8,390 nt of DNA from CAZWUZ01 sp964637655 [NCBI: uncultured bacterium] (GCA_964637655.1 CAZWUZ010000176.1:64-8453); one strand, 5' to 3'. Shown: positions 1 through 6,613, counted from the stretch's first letter. A program made the numbers and translations. The notes: a model not told the origin generated them from the letters alone.

Positions 1-30
1 ACTGCCGTTGTGGGTTATGGTCAGCCATGA
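1..30 (+). CDS. C-terminal end of an upstream gene (partial)
   Basis: A reading frame is open from the first base of the window and ends in TGA at 28-30. Its last residues would read TAVVGYGQP. The stop overlaps the start codon of the sensor kinase in the four-base arrangement ATGA, typical of translationally coupled genes in one operon. The kinase has only a weak Shine-Dalgarno candidate (GGG at 12-14, too far upstream), which fits coupling. Nine codons are too few to identify the protein; a partner response regulator would be a natural neighbour, but that is only a guess. Confidence 0.35.
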   Translation, partial: TAVVGYGQP

Positions 31-1976
31 CCATCGCACGACTGCTTGACGACAGTGCCTACCGTTCCATCATTGGGACTTCGCGGGATGGGTTCCTGCT
101 GATCGAAAACTCAGGGAAAATTGTCGATGCCAACGCCGCCTGCTGTGCGTTATTCGGGAGCAGGCGCGAGGAGATGTTGTGCCAGTCGGTGACAGACCTT
201 GGCCTGCCGGCGCTGCTCGATCGCATGCGGCTGGGCGGCGACGAGGGTTTTGACCTGGCCGTTTCCGGCTGTGCCAACGACGGGACAGCGCTCGACTTGG
301 AAATCAGTGCGAGGGCGCTGCCAGGCAATGGTCAGTGTTGGGCCTGCTTTATCCGGAACGTCACCGATCTCAGGCGTCATGAACGTGAGACGCGCAGGCT
401 GCGCGACGAACTGTCCGCTGTCGCGGAGAGGCACATCCACCTGCTGGAAGTGAGCAATGACCTGATATGGGAAATCGATACGCACGGGGTGTATACCTAT
501 GTTGGGCCCCAGAGCCGTGAGGTTATTGGTTATGAGCCGGCGGAAATCATCGGCCGGAGTGCATTTGAACTGATGCCGCCTGACGAGGCATGCCGGGTTC
601 GCCAGATATTCGAAGTAATTGTCAGGGAACGGAAGCCGGTTCGGATGTTGGAAAACACCATGGTGCACAAGGATGGGCACCATGTAATCATGGAGACCAA
701 TGGCGTGCCGCTGCTCGCGGAGGACGGGACACTGCTGGGGTATCGGGGAATGGACCGCGACATCACCTCGCGCAAGATGCTGGAAGAGCAATTGATCGCG
801 TCGGCGCGTCAGGCGGCGGTGGGGAAACTGGCGGCCGGGATAGCCCATGAATTCAACAATGTGCTCGCGTCAATCGGGGTGAACGCCCAGATTATCGAGA
901 TGCAGGAAGAAGAGCTGGCTGAACGCATCCGGCCGCACCTCGACCCGATTCTGCATGGGGTGAAGCGCGGCAAGAAAATCGTTTCAGACATGATGGGCTT
1001 CGCCCGGCCCAAGCGACCGGTCAAGGAACGGTTCCTTATCCGTGATGTCATACGGGCTGTGCTGGCCATGCAGGGGCAGTTCCTGAAGGTTGAGAATATC
1101 ACCGTCAGCGAGCAATACGCCGGGGTCGCTGAAGTAGTTGCCGACCGCGGCCAGTTGGAACAGGTGTTCCTGAACCTTGTAATCAACGCCCGGCACGCAA
1201 TAAAGCCCAAGGGCGGTGGCACTATCACTGTGAGCATTGCTACCGCCCGTTATGACGACAAGGAAATGCTCAAGGTTGAGGTTGCGGATGACGGGATCGG
1301 TATGCATGCCGAGGTGCAAGAGCAGATCTTTACACCGTTTTATACCACCAAAGGCGGGTATTCGTCGTCGTCAACGACACTCAAGGGGAGCGGATTGGGG
1401 CTTGCCGTGACCAACGAAATCGTCAGGATGCATGGCGGCACCATCAGCGTCACCAGCGAAGTGGGCACCGGCACAACGTTCATGCTGTTGCTTCCGCTGG
1501 GCGATGCGGCCGTGATTTCCGATACCATTCCGGCGCCGCCGACACGGACGAAGGAACAGCATGATGTAGCCGGGATGCGTGTCCTGGTGGCAGATGATGA
1601 GGAAAGCATCCGCGACTCAATGCGGGCGTTGCTGAGCGCGCGCGGCTGTCTGGTGACCGTTGCGCACGATGGGGCTGCTGCCCTGTCGGCATTTCGTGAT
1701 GCCGGGGGCGAGTTCGACGCGATTGTCGTCGACCATATGATGCCGAAACTTTCAGGTGATCAGGTTATTCGTGGCATACGGGAGATGCGAGTGCCGGTGC
1801 CGATCATCATGGCTACCGGCAGGATAGATGAGCAGACCGACGAGTCGATCTGTCGGGAAGTGCACAAAGTGCTGCAGAAGCCGTTCGACGTGACAGAAAT
1901 GATTGCCACGCTTGCTGACATAAAACGCTATAATCTGGAAAAGGCGAACAGCGACAAAAACCAGCCAAATAATTGA
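27..1976 (+). CDS. Soluble hybrid sensor histidine kinase (PAS-PAS-HisKA-HATPase-receiver)
   Basis: This is a two-component sensor kinase that would autophosphorylate on histidine and pass the phosphate to its own receiver and perhaps to a partner regulator. Domains in order: PAS about 10-115, a short helical linker, a second PAS about 137-248 ending in the usual GMDRDIT segment, HisKA about 260-325 with the H-box AGIAHEFNN (phospho-acceptor His274), HATPase_c about 370-490, and a receiver about 517-635. The ATPase shows the N-box FLNLVINARHA (Asn383, Asn387), G1 DDGIGM (421-426), F-box FTPFYTTK (435-442) and G2 GSGLGLA (454-460). The receiver has acidic residues Asp523/Asp524, phospho-acceptor Asp569, Thr597 and Lys618, so it looks intact. 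There is no signal peptide or membrane helix, so the signal is presumably cytosolic; the PAS ligand cannot be told. No HPt domain is present. The ATG at 27 overlaps the upstream stop. The ATP lid carries a short Ser-rich stretch (residues 446-449). Confidence 0.93.
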   Translation: MTIARLLDDSAYRSIIGTSRDGFLLIENSGKIVDANAACCALFGSRREEMLCQSVTDLGLPALLDRMRLGGDEGFDLAVSGCANDGTALDLEISARALPGNGQCWACFIRNVTDLRRHERETRRLRDELSAVAERHIHLLEVSNDLIWEIDTHGVYTYVGPQSREVIGYEPAEIIGRSAFELMPPDEACRVRQIFEVIVRERKPVRMLENTMVHKDGHHVIMETNGVPLLAEDGTLLGYRGMDRDITSRKMLEEQLIASARQAAVGKLAAGIAHEFNNVLASIGVNAQIIEMQEEELAERIRPHLDPILHGVKRGKKIVSDMMGFARPKRPVKERFLIRDVIRAVLAMQGQFLKVENITVSEQYAGVAEVVADRGQLEQVFLNLVINARHAIKPKGGGTITVSIATARYDDKEMLKVEVADDGIGMHAEVQEQIFTPFYTTKGGYSSSSTTLKGSGLGLAVTNEIVRMHGGTISVTSEVGTGTTFMLLLPLGDAAVISDTIPAPPTRTKEQHDVAGMRVLVADDEESIRDSMRALLSARGCLVTVAHDGAAALSAFRDAGGEFDAIVVDHMMPKLSGDQVIRGIREMRVPVPIIMATGRIDEQTDESICREVHKVLQKPFDVTEMIATLADIKRYNLEKANSDKNQPNN

Positions 1977-2001
1977 CCATCGCGCCTGATCATAGTAGTA
2001 T
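1973..2001 (+). promoter_or_regulatory. Sigma70-type promoter for the Xre-family gene
   Basis: The -35 box TTGACC (1973-1978, five of six consensus bases) is separated by exactly 17 bases from the -10 box TAGTAT (1996-2001, four of six, keeping the critical second A and last T). The -35 box overlaps the kinase stop codon (TTGA), so the downstream gene can be transcribed independently of the kinase operon. The start would fall near 2008, leaving a leader of about 30 bases. Inferred from sequence match only. Confidence 0.6.
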
Positions 2002-2024
2002 GGCCCCAGTGAATCTCGGCACTT

Positions 2025-2029
2025 GGAGG
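2025..2029 (+). promoter_or_regulatory. Ribosome binding site that fixes the Xre gene start
   Basis: GGAGG at 2025-2029 lies eight bases before the ATG at 2038. It overlaps the in-frame TTG at 2023, which therefore cannot be the start served by this site. Confidence 0.7.
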
Positions 2030-2037
2030 CCATCATC

Positions 2038-2487
2038 ATGGGAAATATCGAACAGACAATACGCATGGAAATCGTCCGCCTGGCGAAGCGCGAGGCGCGC
2101 AAACTGACGGAGCCGCTGCGGGGTGAGGTCAAGCGCCTCAAGAAGCGCACGGTAGAGCAGAAGGCGCAGCTCAGCGCGCTTGAGCGGAAACTTGATGGGA
2201 TGCAGGCCGGTGCCCGCCTGAAGGAAAAGACTGCACAGGCCGCGTCCGGCGAGGTCAAGGGTCGGCTATCTCCCCGGCTGATCAAGGCGCTGCGCAAGCG
2301 CCTGAAACTGTCCCAGCAGCAGTTTGCCGGGCTACTCGGGGTGAGTGCCATCACCATCGGCAACTGGGAAAAGGGGAAAAGCGCCCCGCGGCCGGAACTC
2401 AAGGCCAAGGTGCTCTCCCTGCGGGGCATGGGGCGGCGCGAGGCGAAACTGCTCGTGGCGGGTCCCGGGGGCAAGGCCTTGAAATAG
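2038..2487 (+). CDS. Coiled-coil/helix-turn-helix (Xre-type) DNA-binding protein
   Basis: A 149-residue, very basic protein, probably a transcription regulator. Residues about 1-65 are charged and helical with heptad-like spacing (RLKKRTVEQKAQLSALERKL), suggesting a coiled-coil dimerisation segment. Residues about 80-125 form a clear Xre/Cro-type helix-turn-helix: ALRKRLKLSQQQFAGLLGVS, then the recognition helix with NWEKGKSAPRPE. The tail GMGRREAKLLV is seen in a widespread proteobacterial family of this build, known to me only as HTH-domain proteins without an assigned target. The start is ATG at 2038 because of the good ribosome site; a TTG five codons earlier is in frame but less likely. 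It has its own promoter and lies upstream of a nested inverted repeat that could be its operator. It may control the restriction-modification genes that follow, or may simply be a chromosomal neighbour. Its high GC (about 63%) matches hsdM rather than the next gene. Confidence 0.85.
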   Translation: MGNIEQTIRMEIVRLAKREARKLTEPLRGEVKRLKKRTVEQKAQLSALERKLDGMQAGARLKEKTAQAASGEVKGRLSPRLIKALRKRLKLSQQQFAGLLGVSAITIGNWEKGKSAPRPELKAKVLSLRGMGRREAKLLVAGPGGKALK

Positions 2488-2530
2488 CTGAGATTTTGCA
2501 ACGCGGCCGGAAAAACGAGTGTATATTCTC

Positions 2531-2579
2531 CTGCAGGGGATGCGGTGTGTTCGTGACGGCAACGAGCACAGTGATGCAG
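2531..2579. repeat. Nested inverted repeat in the gap before the zinc-ribbon gene
   Basis: The inner arms TGTGTTCGT (2546-2554) and ACGAGCACA (2562-2570) pair over nine positions, one of them a G-U wobble if in RNA, around a seven-base centre. Outer arms CTGCA (2531-2535) and TGCAG (2575-2579) are also complementary. No T-run follows, so it is not a standard intrinsic terminator. It could be a dimeric operator for the regulator encoded just upstream, or a structured leader for the gene at 2621. The rest of the gap 2488-2620 shows no gene and no promoter that I find convincing. Confidence 0.5.
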
Positions 2580-2620
2580 TAGCGTTAGGCTATGTTTGAG
2601 ATTGATAGAGGGAGGTTATT

Positions 2621-3109
2621 ATGGACATAGGAAGTATTACTGCTGCAGCTAATAGTATGAAGGCAATCGCCGATATTGCCGCAGGGTTGATAAATCTCAA
2701 AACGATGGCTGAAGTTCAAGCGAAGGCTATAGAACTGAATCAAATGATTATTGCCGCACAACAGGATCTTTTTACAGCGTATGCTGCTCAATCGATGCTT
2801 TCCCAGAAAGTGAACGAACTTGAAGCGCAAATAGCTAAGATGAAAACATGGGAGGAACAGAAAAAGTGCTACAAGCTTACTAATCCCTGGGAAGGTAGTC
2901 CAGCCATGGTCTATTCTTTGAGAGAAACGTGCAAAGGATCAGAAGCTGCTCACTGGATATGCACAAAGTGCTACGACGATGGCCGGCGTTCAATCCTGCA
3001 GCCACAAGAAGATCAGAGGGGCTTGATAATTCTCGTCTGCCCGGCTTGTAAAGCTGAAATGCATACAGGTTATCGTGGTATAGCAGCAGCTGAATATGCG
3101 TCTGACTGA
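2621..3109 (+). CDS. Hypothetical protein with N-terminal helices and C-terminal zinc ribbon
   Basis: A 162-residue protein of unknown function. Residues 1-55 are Ala/Ile/Met-rich and probably amphipathic helices; residues about 57-80 (SQKVNELEAQIAKMKTWEEQ) look like a short coiled coil. The C-terminal half holds a four-cysteine zinc-ribbon pattern, CTKC (114-117) and CPAC (140-143), with 22 residues between the pairs; Cys83 and Cys104 are extra. The overall layout, with HWICTKCYDDGRRSILQ between helices and CPAC, resembles a scattered bacterial/prophage family of hypothetical proteins that I recognise but cannot name. There is no signal peptide, so it is probably cytosolic; nucleic-acid or protein binding is an inference from the ribbon. 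A strong ribosome site, GGAGG at 2611-2615, lies five bases before the ATG. GC is about 43% by hand count over 2641-2940, against about 63% in sampled lines of the flanking genes, so it was probably acquired separately. It sits directly upstream of hsdM, which hints at a defence-island passenger or accessory role. Confidence 0.8.
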   Translation: MDIGSITAAANSMKAIADIAAGLINLKTMAEVQAKAIELNQMIIAAQQDLFTAYAAQSMLSQKVNELEAQIAKMKTWEEQKKCYKLTNPWEGSPAMVYSLRETCKGSEAAHWICTKCYDDGRRSILQPQEDQRGLIILVCPACKAEMHTGYRGIAAAEYASD

Positions 3110-3119
3110 TTCATATAAT
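3090..3119 (+). promoter_or_regulatory. Putative promoter for hsdM
   Basis: A perfect -10 box TATAAT (3114-3119) starts five bases after the zinc-ribbon stop codon. A weak -35 candidate CTGAAT (3090-3095, three of six, keeping TGA) lies 18 bases upstream, inside the end of that gene. Transcription would start near 3126 and leave a 60-70 base leader before hsdM. The rest of the gap 3110-3190 holds only the hsdM ribosome site. Confidence 0.5.
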
Positions 3120-3190
3120 AAGCAGTGCACTGACGTTCGAGATTTGATGAGTATTTGTTTCTGATGTAGAGAGGAGCGTGGCGAACGAGT

Positions 3191-5272
3191 ATGTCCGCAG
3201 CGCAATTACAAAACCTGTCGCAGTTCGAATCGGGTCTCTGGGAGGCCGCCGACCAGCTGCGCGCCAACTCGAAGCTGACATCAAGCGAATACTGCATGCC
3301 GGTGCTGGGTATTATCTTCCTGCGGCACGCGACGAACCGGTATTCCGCGGTGATAGAACAGATCAAGACCGAGCAGGCGGCGGGCAAGATGGCTAAGCGC
3401 GCGCCGGTGAAGGCGGACTTCCTCAAACGGCGGGCGCTGATGCTACCGAAGAGCGCGCGCTACGACGAGCTGCTCAAGCTGCCGAAGGGCTCAAATCTGG
3501 GGGCCGCACTTGTCGAGGCGATGAACGCCATAGAGCGCGACTTCGAGCCACTGCTCAACCAGTTGCCCAAGGACTACGACAAGTTCGAGAATAACCTGCT
3601 GGAAGACATCCTGCGCATATTCGACAGCGAGGCGTTGCGCACCGCCAGTGGCGATATATTCGGGCGCATCTACGAATATTTCTTGATGAAGTTCGCAATG
3701 CAGGGCGCGCAGGACAACGGTGAGTTCTTTACCCCACCGTCCCTGGTGCAGACCATCGTAAATGTCATCGAGCCGGACCACGGCGTCGTTTTCGACCCCG
3801 CGTGCGGCTCGGGCGGGATGTTCGTCCAGTCCAGCCACTTTATCGAGCGCCTGGGCCGGGACACCGCCCACCGCGTCACTTTCTTCGGCCAGGAGAAAAC
3901 CGCCACCACCATTCGCTTGGCCAAGATGAACCTCGCGGTGCATGGCCTCGAAGGCGACATTCGCGAGGCCAATACCTTCTACGAGGACGTCCATACTCTG
4001 TTCGGGAAATGCGATTTCGTCATGGCGAATCCACCATTCAACGTTGATATGGTGGACGCGGATAAGATCAAGGACGATCGCCGGCTGCCCTTCGGTCTAC
4101 CGGGCGTAAACAAGACAAAGAAGGTCTCGAACGGTAATTACCTCTGGATTTCCTATTTCGACAGCTACCTCGGGCCGAAGGGGCGTGCCGGGTTCGTGAT
4201 GTCATCGCAGGCGTCGAGCGCCGGTCACGGCGAGGCCGAAGTGCGCCGCAAGCTGGTTGAGACAGGCGATGTGGACGTGATGATCGCTATCCGCTCGAAT
4301 TTCTTCTATACGCGGACGGTTCCATGTGAGTTGTGGCACCTCGACAAGGGCAAGCCCAAAGAGCGCAAAGACCAGGTGCTGATGATTGACGCGCGGAATA
4401 TCTACCGCAAGGTCAACCGCAAGATATACGATTTCACGCCGGAACAGCAGCAGAACCTTACCGCTATCGTCTGGCTCTATCGCGGCCAAGCCGACCGGTT
4501 CACCGGGTTGGTGCAGAACTATATCGAACACACTCTGGCAGGAGCGGCGGCGATTGCTGGTGCCGCCGAGCCGTATTTCGCCGGATATGACGCACTCGTT
4601 GCTGCGGCAGCGCCGTTCTTGAAGACACTGGCCAAGGACTCACCGCTATGCGAGATGGTGAAGGAACGCGACGTGGCGACAAAGGCATGCCGGCAGTCAA
4701 TGGACAAGCTGACCACGCGCATAGCCAAGGATTGGAAGAAACCATGCGCGGCAAAATGCGCTGCACAGAATAAGATGGTTACGGAGTTGGAAGAGCTAAC
4801 CACGGCCTGTCGCGATTTGGTTAAGGATATTGACCTCGTGAGCAAACTTGCGCTGCGCGTGGTGGATAGCGCGGAGAAAGACACCGGGGCGCGCGGGAAC
4901 ACCGCTTGGGATAACCGTGCCATTGGTCGGCTGGTAAAAGAACTCGACGAACAACGCAAGGAAGTTGTTGAACAACTCAAACAGACCGCGTATTTTCAGC
5001 GGCAGGCGCATTGGCTGCTGTCCCGCTTCTCCGATGCGAAGTTCGCGCCCGTGCCAGGTCTGTGCCGTATCGTTACTCGCGCTGATATACAAGCCGCAGA
5101 CTGGTCGCTTACGCCCGGTCGATATGTAGGGGTCGCACCGCCGGAAGTGGATGAGGATTTTGATTTCGAGCAGACCCTGAGCGACATTCATGCCGAATTG
5201 GCCGATATGAACACCGAGGCCATCACCCTGGCGAAACGTATCCAGAAAAACTTCGAGGAATTGGGTATATGA
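3191..5272 (+). CDS. hsdM: Type I restriction-modification system, DNA methyltransferase subunit HsdM (long form)
   Basis: This is the modification subunit of a Type I system. It would use S-adenosylmethionine to methylate adenine (N6) at sites chosen by HsdS, and with HsdS it forms the M2S core. The helical N-terminal domain covers about 8-150 (LWEAADQLRANSKLT, PVLGIIFLRHA). The catalytic domain covers about 155-425: GEFFTPPSLVQ (177-187), SAM-binding motif I DPACGSGGMF (202-211) and catalytic motif IV NPPF (280-283). The conserved C-terminal section ADWSLTPGRYVG (635-646) with a final helix ends the protein. At 693 residues it is well above the roughly 500 usual for HsdM; the excess lies mainly at about 430-610, a helical, charged, Cys-containing stretch (C487, C500, C519, C523, C540) with no family I recognise. 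The ATG at 3191 is the only good start, since an in-frame TAG lies at 3167-3169; GAGGAG (3171-3176) is a slightly distant ribosome site, 14 bases away. hsdS follows after 54 bases. Confidence 0.93.
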   Translation: MSAAQLQNLSQFESGLWEAADQLRANSKLTSSEYCMPVLGIIFLRHATNRYSAVIEQIKTEQAAGKMAKRAPVKADFLKRRALMLPKSARYDELLKLPKGSNLGAALVEAMNAIERDFEPLLNQLPKDYDKFENNLLEDILRIFDSEALRTASGDIFGRIYEYFLMKFAMQGAQDNGEFFTPPSLVQTIVNVIEPDHGVVFDPACGSGGMFVQSSHFIERLGRDTAHRVTFFGQEKTATTIRLAKMNLAVHGLEGDIREANTFYEDVHTLFGKCDFVMANPPFNVDMVDADKIKDDRRLPFGLPGVNKTKKVSNGNYLWISYFDSYLGPKGRAGFVMSSQASSAGHGEAEVRRKLVETGDVDVMIAIRSNFFYTRTVPCELWHLDKGKPKERKDQVLMIDARNIYRKVNRKIYDFTPEQQQNLTAIVWLYRGQADRFTGLVQNYIEHTLAGAAAIAGAAEPYFAGYDALVAAAAPFLKTLAKDSPLCEMVKERDVATKACRQSMDKLTTRIAKDWKKPCAAKCAAQNKMVTELEELTTACRDLVKDIDLVSKLALRVVDSAEKDTGARGNTAWDNRAIGRLVKELDEQRKEVVEQLKQTAYFQRQAHWLLSRFSDAKFAPVPGLCRIVTRADIQAADWSLTPGRYVGVAPPEVDEDFDFEQTLSDIHAELADMNTEAITLAKRIQKNFEELGI

Positions 5273-5325
5273 CGGATCTGTGCTGCTGTTTGAACCCCAT
5301 AGCAACGCGATGCTCAGGATACTGA
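5269..5325 (+). CDS. 18-codon mini-ORF between hsdM and hsdS (possible coupling peptide)
   Basis: An ATG at 5269-5271 overlaps the hsdM stop as ATGA and opens 18 codons (MTDLCCCLNPIATRCSGY) ending in TGA at 5323-5325, one base before the TTG at 5327. Ribosomes finishing hsdM could restart here and be delivered to the hsdS start, a translational relay. It may equally be chance or the remains of an older hsdS start. No Shine-Dalgarno site other than the coupling was identified. Confidence 0.2.
   Translation: MTDLCCCLNPIATRCSGY
5316..5319 (+). promoter_or_regulatory. Ribosome binding site bearing on the hsdS start
   Basis: AGGA at 5316-5319 is seven bases from the TTG at 5327 and thirteen from the in-frame ATG at 5333. 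Spacing favours TTG, codon preference favours ATG. The two choices differ by only two residues. Confidence 0.4.
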
Positions 5326-5326
5326 A

Positions 5327-6529
5327 TTGGGAATGATAACGAATACCACTACGCTCGACTCGGTATGCCAGTGTATTGTCGATTGTCTCCATGGCACGGC
5401 GCCGGTAACTGATGAGGGCTATCCTCTGATTAGAACACCCAATATCGGGAAAGGTCGATTCGACTTCACAGATGTGTATCGTGTGACACAGGAAACCTAC
5501 GATAGATGGACTTCTCGTGCTGTGCCGCAAGACGGAGATTTGATATTCGCGCGCGAGGCACCGGCTGGCAACGTCGCCATTGTAAAAAATGATGAAAAAG
5601 TATGCCTCGGGCAGCGAACAGTTCTGATACGACCTGATTCGACAAAGGTCGATCCTGATTTTCTTTGCTATTATTTACTTGCTCCTCGACAGCAAGCAGC
5701 ACTATTAAGCACTGCCACTGGTGTTACTGCGCCACACGTCAATATGAAAGATATTCGCCAACTAATTCTTACTGATTTGCCGGATATTAAAGTTCAACGA
5801 CATATCGGAGCACTTCTCGCGACTTACGATGACCTACTGGAGAATAATCGGCGGCGGATGGTGCTGCTGGAAGATGCGGCGCGCCTGCTGTATCAGGAAT
5901 GGTTCGTTCGCCTGCGATTTCCCGGCCACGAGCATGTCAAGATCGTCAAAGGTGTTCCCGAAGGTTGGATGAGAAAGGCGCTGGGCGATATTTGCGTAGA
6001 GATTCGTGAGTCCGTGCTGCCTAGTGAACTTGAACCGGATACGCCTTACATCGGACTTGAACATTTGCCACGACGCTCCATTTCGTTAACCGAGTGGGCA
6101 ACGGCAGAAACAGTAACCAGCACCAAACATCGATATATTTCTGGTGACATATTGTTCGGAAAAATTCGACCATATTTTCACAAGGTTGGGATGGCGTTCA
6201 CCGATGGAGTTGCTTCATCTGACGCAATTATTATCCGGCCAGACTCCAACGAATTTCGAGAACTGGTTCTGATGACCGTATCAAGTGATCGTTTCGTAGC
6301 CGAAGCATCGCAAACCATGCGCGAGGGCTCAAAGATGCCTCGGGCCGATTGGAAACTGATGGTCAAATATCCCGTTGCAATTCCGCCCAAGGGACTTTTG
6401 ACTGGATTTTCTGAGACGATTAGTGCGATAACTGACCAATTGAAAGTGCTGGGATTTCAGAATCGAAAACTCAAAGCCGCACGCGACCTGCTGCTGCCGC
6501 GGCTGATGAGCGGCGAAATGGCCGTGTGA
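5327..6529 (+). CDS. hsdS: Type I restriction-modification system, specificity subunit HsdS
   Basis: HsdS gives the complex its bipartite DNA target. The 400-residue length is usual. Target-recognition domain 1 covers about 1-150 (DCLHGTAPVTDEGYPLIRTPNI, quoted in part: DCLHGTAPV at 19-27). The central conserved helical region covers about 155-200 (RHIGALLATYDDLLENNRR, then LYQEWFVRLRFPG). Target-recognition domain 2 covers about 210-355 (opening with PEGWMRKALGDIC and including GDILFGKIRPYF), and the C-terminal conserved helix about 360-400 (LKAARDLLLPRLMSGEM). The two helices act as a fixed-length ruler and bind HsdM. The start is TTG 5327 or ATG 5333; an in-frame TAG at 5300-5302 rules out anything earlier. 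No separate promoter is seen, so it is probably co-transcribed with hsdM. Base composition is patchy: about 42-45% GC in the recognition domains and about 58% or more in the conserved parts, which suggests domain exchange. The target sequence cannot be read from this. Confidence 0.94.
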   Translation: MGMITNTTTLDSVCQCIVDCLHGTAPVTDEGYPLIRTPNIGKGRFDFTDVYRVTQETYDRWTSRAVPQDGDLIFAREAPAGNVAIVKNDEKVCLGQRTVLIRPDSTKVDPDFLCYYLLAPRQQAALLSTATGVTAPHVNMKDIRQLILTDLPDIKVQRHIGALLATYDDLLENNRRRMVLLEDAARLLYQEWFVRLRFPGHEHVKIVKGVPEGWMRKALGDICVEIRESVLPSELEPDTPYIGLEHLPRRSISLTEWATAETVTSTKHRYISGDILFGKIRPYFHKVGMAFTDGVASSDAIIIRPDSNEFRELVLMTVSSDRFVAEASQTMREGSKMPRADWKLMVKYPVAIPPKGLLTGFSETISAITDQLKVLGFQNRKLKAARDLLLPRLMSGEMAV

Positions 6530-6540
6530 CGAAGATTGAT

Positions 6541-6570
6541 ACCGTGAATGGCATGCCCGCGTATGACGGT
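6541..6570. repeat. Inverted repeat upstream of the Schlafen-like gene
   Basis: Arms ACCGT (6541-6545) and ACGGT (6566-6570) enclose a perfect eight-base palindrome GGCATGCC (6550-6557). The element ends three bases before the extended -10 box, so a protein bound here could touch RNA polymerase. The arms are short and chance is possible. No T-run follows, so it is not an obvious terminator for hsdS. Confidence 0.3.
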
Positions 6571-6572
6571 CG

Positions 6573-6581
6573 TGGTATAAT
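6573..6581 (+). promoter_or_regulatory. Extended -10 promoter for the Schlafen-like gene
   Basis: TGGTATAAT at 6573-6581 is a perfect TATAAT with the TGn extension, which can work without a good -35 box; I see none at 16-18 bases. Transcription would begin near 6588, giving a leader of about 26 bases that contains the AAGGAG ribosome site. This would uncouple the gene from hsdMS. Confidence 0.6.
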
Positions 6582-6613
6582 GCGCAACAGGTGATCTAAG
6601 GAGCAATAGCTGG

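Noticed and set aside
150-848. Long minus-strand open frame opposite the sensor kinase
   Set aside because: It lies fully opposite a well-recognised kinase, shows no domain I know, and is an expected by-product of GC-rich codon use.
2023-2037. TTG start five codons upstream of the Xre-type gene
   Set aside because: The TTG overlaps the ribosome site GGAGG that serves the ATG at 2038.
2496-2527. Promoter TTGCAA ... TATATT before the zinc-ribbon gene
   Set aside because: The boxes are 20 bases apart, outside the usual range, and no better -35 box fits.
2546-2570. Inverted repeat as an intrinsic terminator for the Xre-type gene
   Set aside because: No T-run follows the stem and the stem is only moderately GC-rich.
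3178-3396. GTG-started frame overlapping the hsdM start
   Set aside because: GAGGAG is only one base from this GTG, the product resembles nothing known, and the HsdM N-terminus in the other frame matches its family from residue 1.
3491-3994. Minus-strand open frame opposite hsdM
   Set aside because: It is a shadow of the HsdM catalytic domain, with no recognisable product.
5269-5340. Frameshift at the start of hsdS, with the true start at 5269
   Set aside because: The mini-ORF residues do not resemble an HsdS N-terminus, and recognition domain 1 already looks complete from 5327/5333. A relic cannot be fully excluded.
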